Shown here in pieces: positions 62,206-64,000 of a stretch of 64,000 bases of DNA (positions within the stretch are counted from its first letter, which is position 1; the number at the start of each line of letters is the position of its first letter). A program made the translations under genes and the position numbers. Where the stretch lies: positions 62,001 to 126,000 of the forward strand of contig NZ_CP111056.1 in NCBI RefSeq assembly GCF_026250525.1, in the 5' to 3' direction. Under the pieces are notes generated by a model. The model was not told the origin of the DNA, ran no database searches, and saw only the letters and a program-made list of their open reading frames with translations. The DNA is from Chondrinema litorale. GTDB lineage: Bacteria > Bacteroidota > Bacteroidia > Cytophagales > Flammeovirgaceae.

Positions 62206-63838
62206 ATTCCATACAACTCTTCCACTTTCCTTGCCTCCTAAGTGAAAATAGCTCCCTTTTCGGCATCAGTAAGGTTCAATGCTGCCACTTTTTTCCTGAC
62301 TGCTATGATCTTTTTCAGCCTTTCCCTTTCCTCATTCGCATGGAGTCCTGGATTGAAGTCCTCTTTATAGAGAAGCATCCTATAAATAATTACAGCTAAT
62401 TTTCTGGCAGTAGCAGTAATAGCTGCACCTCTACCTTTTTTGTAAGCGATTCTAGAAAAAAACTTTTTAAGTGGGTGAGTTTTAGTATTTCCAATTGCAT
62501 TAGCAGCTCTTCTAAGTGAAATGCTCAACTGATTTTTCCCTTTTTGAGTCCTACTACTTAATATTTTGCCACCACTTATTTTATTATTAGGAGCTAACCT
62601 TAGCCAACTCACAAAGTGTTTAGAGGTAGGAAATTTATTAATTCCACTTCCCAATGTGCTCAAAACTGTTAATACTGTCCCATTTCGAACCCCTCCAATT
62701 TGATATAGATCTATGCCAAGTATCTGATAGGCCAGTGAACGTAAATCAAATTTTGGATCATTTTTACTTAGCTGTTTCATTCCAACATCTGGAAGTTTTA
62801 CTTTTTTAATAATATTAAGCCCCTTTTTTAGTGTATTTTCTACGCAAATATCTAGGTCTCGAATTCTGTCTTGGTAATATTGATAAGTTTGCCAACAGTC
62901 TTTAATAACATATAGTAGGTCGTCTTTCCATTCCCCATCTAAAGATTTAGCAATTTCTTCTTTACTTTTTTTGACCCTTACATCTGCTAGTTCTGAAAGT
63001 GTTTTGGGATTTCTCTCTCCTAAAAGAATAGCATTAAGGATAGCAGAACCAGTTTTACCTGTAATATCATTGATAGCAACATCTAACCTAATATTCATTA
63101 AGCGAAGATTCTTCTGTATTCTATTTATATACTTGGAGCTTTGTTCTATTAATTTCTGTCTATATAAACAATAGGTATGCAATTCTCGAGTATGTTCATC
63201 AGGTAAATAACTACCTCTTAAAAGCCCCAGACTGTGTAGTTTTTGAATCCAAATACAATCTAACATATCTGTCTTTTTACCTTTCACATTTTTTACATCC
63301 CTGCCATTAACCAGTATTACCTCAAATTCTGCCAATTGTAATGCACTAAATAATGTTTGCCAATAACTACCTGTACTTTCCATGGCTACCGTAGTAATCT
63401 TAGCTTTCTTTAACCACTCAATCATTGCATTATGATCTTTGGTATATACACCAAATTCTCTAACATCTTCTTTTGTTTGACCAATACTTACAAAATGACT
63501 TCTAGAACCTACATCAATACCGGCTGCAAGGGGATTAACTACCTCCATTGTGATTTTCTTTTTCATAATTTTACATTTTAAACTTTAAAAAAGCTTTTGG
63601 GGGAGGTATCTTAAAGTTTGATGAATCATTCCATACGGGGTCACTTAGTGTGCCACCAATTAAATCAACAATCGTCCCTGAGGACTTTATACTTCCCAGC
63701 CAGATTTCAGGAAGGGTGCGGCCTGCAGGGCTTAATAAGCACCATTTGGCCTTAGGGCTTCTTCCAAAAGCTAACTGCCAGAAAGGTACAAGTTGTTTGT
63801 GTTAATCAATAAGCTTGCTTAAGCTAATCGCTGGATTC
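62206..63838 (-). mobile_element. IS110-family element, copy 2 (inverted)
   Basis: A 1633-bp element, the inverted twin of 56011-57643. In its own orientation it lies between CTCCTA and AGCCTTACA, so it interrupts CTCCTAGCCTTACA, a 13-of-14 match to the copy 1 site. Relative to copy 1, one T is missing at the right junction. No gene was seen in the remaining 162 bp to the window end. Confidence 0.88.
62238..63566 (-). CDS. IS110-family transposase (DEDD recombinase), copy 2
   Basis: A 442-residue transposase identical in protein sequence to that at 56283-57611, with the DEDD residues in AAGIDVGSRSH, AMESTGSYW and KKTDMLDCIW and a C-terminal Tnp_20 domain. It is intact. The non-coding left end, read on the minus strand at 63567-63838, also matches copy 1, which points to very recent spread. 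Confidence 0.92.
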   Translation of the reverse strand: MKKKITMEVVNPLAAGIDVGSRSHFVSIGQTKEDVREFGVYTKDHNAMIEWLKKAKITTVAMESTGSYWQTLFSALQLAEFEVILVNGRDVKNVKGKKTDMLDCIWIQKLHSLGLLRGSYLPDEHTRELHTYCLYRQKLIEQSSKYINRIQKNLRLMNIRLDVAINDITGKTGSAILNAILLGERNPKTLSELADVRVKKSKEEIAKSLDGEWKDDLLYVIKDCWQTYQYYQDRIRDLDICVENTLKKGLNIIKKVKLPDVGMKQLSKNDPKFDLRSLAYQILGIDLYQIGGVRNGTVLTVLSTLGSGINKFPTSKHFVSWLRLAPNNKISGGKILSSRTQKGKNQLSISLRRAANAIGNTKTHPLKKFFSRIAYKKGRGAAITATARKLAVIIYRMLLYKEDFNPGLHANEERERLKKIIAVRKKVAALNLTDAEKGAIFT

Positions 63839-64000
63839 TAGGAGATTTCAAAAGAGTCCATAACTATTATTATGTTAAATAATACAATTTAAACAAAGTA
63901 TATTTGATCTTTTATTTCTATCTAGCCCAATTTTATAATAAGAGGTCTGATCATATAATTTTAGTTTAATGTTTAATGGGGTGCACGACAAACTTCCTCT

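Larger units (their letters stand above)
56005..63844. mobile_element. Nested IS cluster built on an IS3-family element
   Basis: The outermost layer is an IS3-family element whose apparent terminal inverted repeats are CTCCTGGCCTTACA (split around 56005-57653) and CTCCTAGCCTTACA read inward from the right (split around 62197-63844). IS3-derived segments are about 57644-57736, 59320-60201 and 61655-62205. Inside it are two IS110-family copies (in the inverted repeats), an IS4-family element (in orfA) and another IS110-family element (in orfB). A target duplication of the IS3 element itself was not found. Confidence 0.7.

Noticed and set aside
56011..63838. Composite transposon bounded by the IS110 copies
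   Set aside because: IS110 elements lack terminal inverted repeats and are not known to move intervening DNA this way. The copies fit independent insertions into two matching target sites.
1..64000. tRNA, rRNA or riboswitch genes
   Set aside because: No cloverleaf, rRNA segment or known riboswitch core was recognised by reading; a covariance-model search would be needed to exclude them fully.

Overview
The window looks like part of a secondary replicon (plasmid or megaplasmid) of a marine-type Bacteroidota, probably Cytophagales/Flammeovirgaceae-like. The evidence is the low GC content, SusC/SusD pairs, ECF sigma/FecR regulation, type IX secretion sorting tails and AT-rich start regions without Shine-Dalgarno sequences. 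No rRNA, tRNA or CRISPR array was seen. The replicon call rests on a Rep_3-type initiator (16037-16999), a 0.7-kb array of about 18 iterons upstream of it, a Bro-N/DinD-like gene, and a ParA plus small ribbon-helix-helix-like partner flanked by AT-rich palindromic DNA.

Layout. 1-4382 (minus): 5' end of a SusC-like receptor, an FAD-dependent oxidoreductase and a sodium:solute symporter, facing a LacI-family regulator (4561-5571) across two identical LacI-type operators. 5637-13889 (minus): a complete trans-envelope uptake locus (ECF sigma, FecR, STN-containing SusC, SusD, secreted metallophosphatase). 13988-15001: an IS1595-family element with a nonsense codon. 15048-20759: secreted Ntn hydrolase, then the replication and partition module. 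20827-33276: adenylate cyclase, T9SS-tailed subtilase-like protease, ammonium transporter, secreted beta-propeller, LRR protein, esterase and transglutaminase-like protein. 33312-44418 (minus): T9SS-tailed repeat adhesin, UspA, GH29 fucosidase, a nonsense-mutated AraC gene, NmrA-type reductase, amidohydrolase and Sde182-like nucleoside-hydrolase-fold protein. 44685-47798 (plus): AhpD, membrane protein, OsmC, DUF1348, and a membrane protein with a flavinylation motif. 48271-55516 (plus): a second ECF sigma/FecR/SusC/SusD locus. 56005-63844: a nest of insertion sequences.

The two sigma/FecR/SusCD loci should sense and import specific polymers; the fucosidase, propeller protein, phosphatase and oxidoreductase are plausible companions, but no substrate can be named from sequence. 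Each FecR-SusC gap carries a rho-independent terminator pointing antisense to the operon, as expected for DonS-like cis-antisense RNAs.

The most unusual region is the IS nest. An IS3-family element has near-identical IS110-family copies in both of its apparent terminal inverted repeats, an IS4-family element in orfA and a second IS110-family element in orfB. The IS3 and inner IS110 genes are also broken by short GC-rich palindromes. In four cases removing exactly 14 nt restores a conserved transposase motif, and the inserts are flanked by 2-4 nt direct repeats.
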